In this document: one piece after another, positions 62,863-64,000 of the stretch | Layout of the letters: every line of letters begins with the position of its first letter | Numbering within the stretch: the stretch's first letter is position 1 | Assembly: GCF_014851815.1 (NCBI RefSeq) | Contig: NZ_JACVAJ010000003.1 | Location: forward strand, 372,001-436,000 | DNA from: Pseudoxanthomonas sp. PXM01 | GTDB lineage: Bacteria > Pseudomonadota > Gammaproteobacteria > Xanthomonadales > Xanthomonadaceae | Direction of reading: 5' to 3' | Length of the DNA: 64,000 bases | Made by a program: the position numbers and the translations under genes | The notes under the pieces: model-generated | Databases searched by the model: none | What the model was told of the DNA's origin: nothing | What the model saw: only the letters and a program-made list of their open reading frames with translations

Positions 62863-62920
62863 TCCCGTCGAGGGAGCCTGCCTCGTTCGCCCCGATGGTC
62901 AGCCCTACAGGACAGATCGC

Positions 62921-63292
62921 ATGAACCTTGAAACGATCGAGATGAAGGCGTTTGTTCCCGCGCGGGATCTGGCCGAATCCATCGCGTTCTACGAGGCGCT
63001 GGGCTTCGGGGTATCGATGGAGTCGGACGACCTGGCCTACATCCATCACGGCAAGACGGCGTTCCTGCTGTCGCAGTTCTACCTGCGCGAGCATGCGGAG
63101 AATTTCGTCATGCACCTGCTGGTCGCGAACGCGGACGACTGGCACCGGAACGTCGAAGCGTCGGGTGTGGTCGGGAGATTCTCCGTCCGCGTCAGTCCGC
63201 CGGACGATCGGCCCTGGGGCCTCCGCGACTTCACCCTCATCGATCCGACCGGCGTGCTCTGGCGCATCGGGCACGTCATTCCGGATCGATGA
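62921..63292 (+). CDS. VOC-family (glyoxalase/bleomycin resistance-like) protein
   Basis: A 123-residue protein with two beta-alpha-beta-beta-beta modules: MKAFVPARDLAESIAFYEAL then GFGVSMESDDLAYIHHGKTAFLL, and VMHLLVANADDWHRNVEAS with DFTLIDPTGVLWRIGHV. The GLRDFTLIDPTGVLWRI part is the usual VOC C-terminal strand, but metal ligands are not all evident, so binding rather than catalysis is possible. ATG 62921 lies 58 nt after the DUF695 stop. The stop overlaps the next start (ATGA). Confidence 0.78.
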   Translation: MNLETIEMKAFVPARDLAESIAFYEALGFGVSMESDDLAYIHHGKTAFLLSQFYLREHAENFVMHLLVANADDWHRNVEASGVVGRFSVRVSPPDDRPWGLRDFTLIDPTGVLWRIGHVIPDR

Positions 63293-63582
63293 ACGCATCC
63301 AGCGACGCATCCAGGTGGCGCACGAGGCGGGTCATCGCCCTGCGCGTCATCGGAGGGATGACCGTGTCGGCGGGGCTGCTTGTCTGTGCCCTGTGCGCCA
63401 TCCTGTTCTTCAATCGCTCGCCGGAGGACTTCGAGGGCACGGCCCAGATGGCGGCGGTCCATGTTGGCCTCGTCTACGGTCTTCCCACGCTGTTGGCCGG
63501 TAGCATGGTGCTCGGGTTCGCCCACCGGGCACGCAGGGCGACGCCGTCTGATACTTCATACGAACCGAAGGTAACACCATGA
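63289..63582 (+). CDS. Small two-helix membrane protein
   Basis: A 97-residue protein with a basic N-terminus (RWRTRRVIALRV) and two membrane helices (about 20-42 and 57-77), then a polar tail. No family is recognised. It is coupled to both neighbours by ATGA overlaps at 63289 and 63579, so it is a genuine operon member. Likely inner membrane with both ends inside. Confidence 0.6.
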   Translation: MNASSDASRWRTRRVIALRVIGGMTVSAGLLVCALCAILFFNRSPEDFEGTAQMAAVHVGLVYGLPTLLAGSMVLGFAHRARRATPSDTSYEPKVTP

Positions 63583-64000
63583 ACGAATCCAGTGACGTCA
63601 TCACCTTCTGGAAGAACGCCGGCTACGAGAAGTGGTTCGCCAACGACGATGCGTTCGATGCCGAGTTCGACCAGCGCTTCCGCGGGCTGCACTTCCGCGC
63701 GGCGCGGCGCGAGCTGGAAGGCTGGATGGGCGATGCCGAAGGCGCGCTGGCGCTGATCCTGTTGCTGGACCAGTTCCCGCGCAACTGCTTCCGCCAGAGC
63801 GCGCACTCTTACGCCACCGACGGCCTGGCACGGCATTACGCCGATCGCGCCATCGAAGCCGGCTTCGATGCGCAGGTCGATCCGGACCTGAAGATCTTCT
63901 TCTACATGCCGTACGAACACTCCGAAACCCTGGACGACCAGCAGCGCGCGATGGACCTGTTCCGCGCCACCGGCAACGACGAATACCTCAAGTACGCGCA
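63579..64000 (+). CDS. DUF924-family protein, cut by the window edge
   Basis: At least 140 residues, open at the right edge. VITFWKNAGYEKWFANDDAFDAEF, GALALILLLDQFPRNCFRQS and KIFFYMPYEHSETLDDQQRA identify DUF924, a helical TPR-like family of about 180 residues, with unknown function. ATG 63579 overlaps the stop of the small membrane protein gene (ATGA). About 40 residues are missing beyond the edge. Confidence 0.83.
   Translation, partial: MNESSDVITFWKNAGYEKWFANDDAFDAEFDQRFRGLHFRAARRELEGWMGDAEGALALILLLDQFPRNCFRQSAHSYATDGLARHYADRAIEAGFDAQVDPDLKIFFYMPYEHSETLDDQQRAMDLFRATGNDEYLKYA

Overview
The window is high-GC, densely coded DNA from a gammaproteobacterium, most likely of the Xanthomonadaceae/Lysobacteraceae (Pseudoxanthomonas, Luteimonas or Lysobacter-like). 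The reasons are two large TonB-dependent receptors (one of the Xanthomonas/Caulobacter type), the arrangement engB / cytochrome c4 / two dsbA genes / EEP hydrolase, a class-2 (plant-type) glutamate-cysteine ligase, a ColRS-like two-component system, and an ECF sigma factor paired with a Ser/Thr kinase. I see no insertion sequence, prophage, CRISPR array, rRNA or tRNA, so this reads as chromosomal backbone with family-specific accessory modules. Many neighbours are translationally coupled by ATGA or GTGA overlaps, and these overlaps decide several starts.

Layout. 1-2.4 kb: a NagX-like membrane acyltransferase and a PQQ-type sugar dehydrogenase lipoprotein. 2.4-9.8 kb: an envelope (lipid A) modification cluster on the minus strand (ArnT-like GT83, PAP2 phosphatase, EptA, GT2, LABN membrane protein), divergent from a ColR/ColS-like regulatory pair. 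9.9-15.5 kb: a fused LprI-MliC lysozyme-inhibitor lipoprotein, a DUF3011 protein, cca, slt and a TauE/SafE permease. 15.5-20.8 kb: TonB receptor 1, a membrane EAL phosphodiesterase and an EEP hydrolase. 20.8-26.2 kb: two DsbA proteins, cytochrome c4, engB, a secreted orphan and gshA. 26.3-33.7 kb: an ECF43-like sigma factor with its Ser/Thr kinase, convergent with three secreted proteins of unknown function.

33.9-45.4 kb is the most coherent accessory module. It is a predicted N-acetylgalactosamine (or alpha-GalNAc glycan) utilisation locus: sugar kinase, AgaS, AgaZ, a DMT-family permease, a Tat-exported GH36 glycosidase, a secreted amidohydrolase, an AgaR/DeoR repressor and a TonB receptor. 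TTTCGTT-type repeats that look like AgaR operators lie in both divergent promoter regions. The aldolase subunit AgaY and a deacetylase are not in the window.

45.4-51.8 kb: an RluA-type pseudouridine synthase, a HIT protein, a formaldehyde-detoxification operon (frmR, frmA, a DUF3658 gene, S-formylglutathione hydrolase), an ATP-pyrophosphatase, a small orphan and DegV. 51.8-59.5 kb: a membrane diguanylate cyclase preceded by a striking 13-bp inverted repeat that could fold into a structured leader, a tandem pair of amidohydrolases of which one has lost its metal ligands, a LuxR-type regulator with a cysteine cluster, and a globin-coupled GGDEF-EAL protein whose 3' end overlaps it. 59.6-64 kb: AMP nucleosidase, then a string of small co-directional genes ending in a DUF924 gene cut by the window edge.
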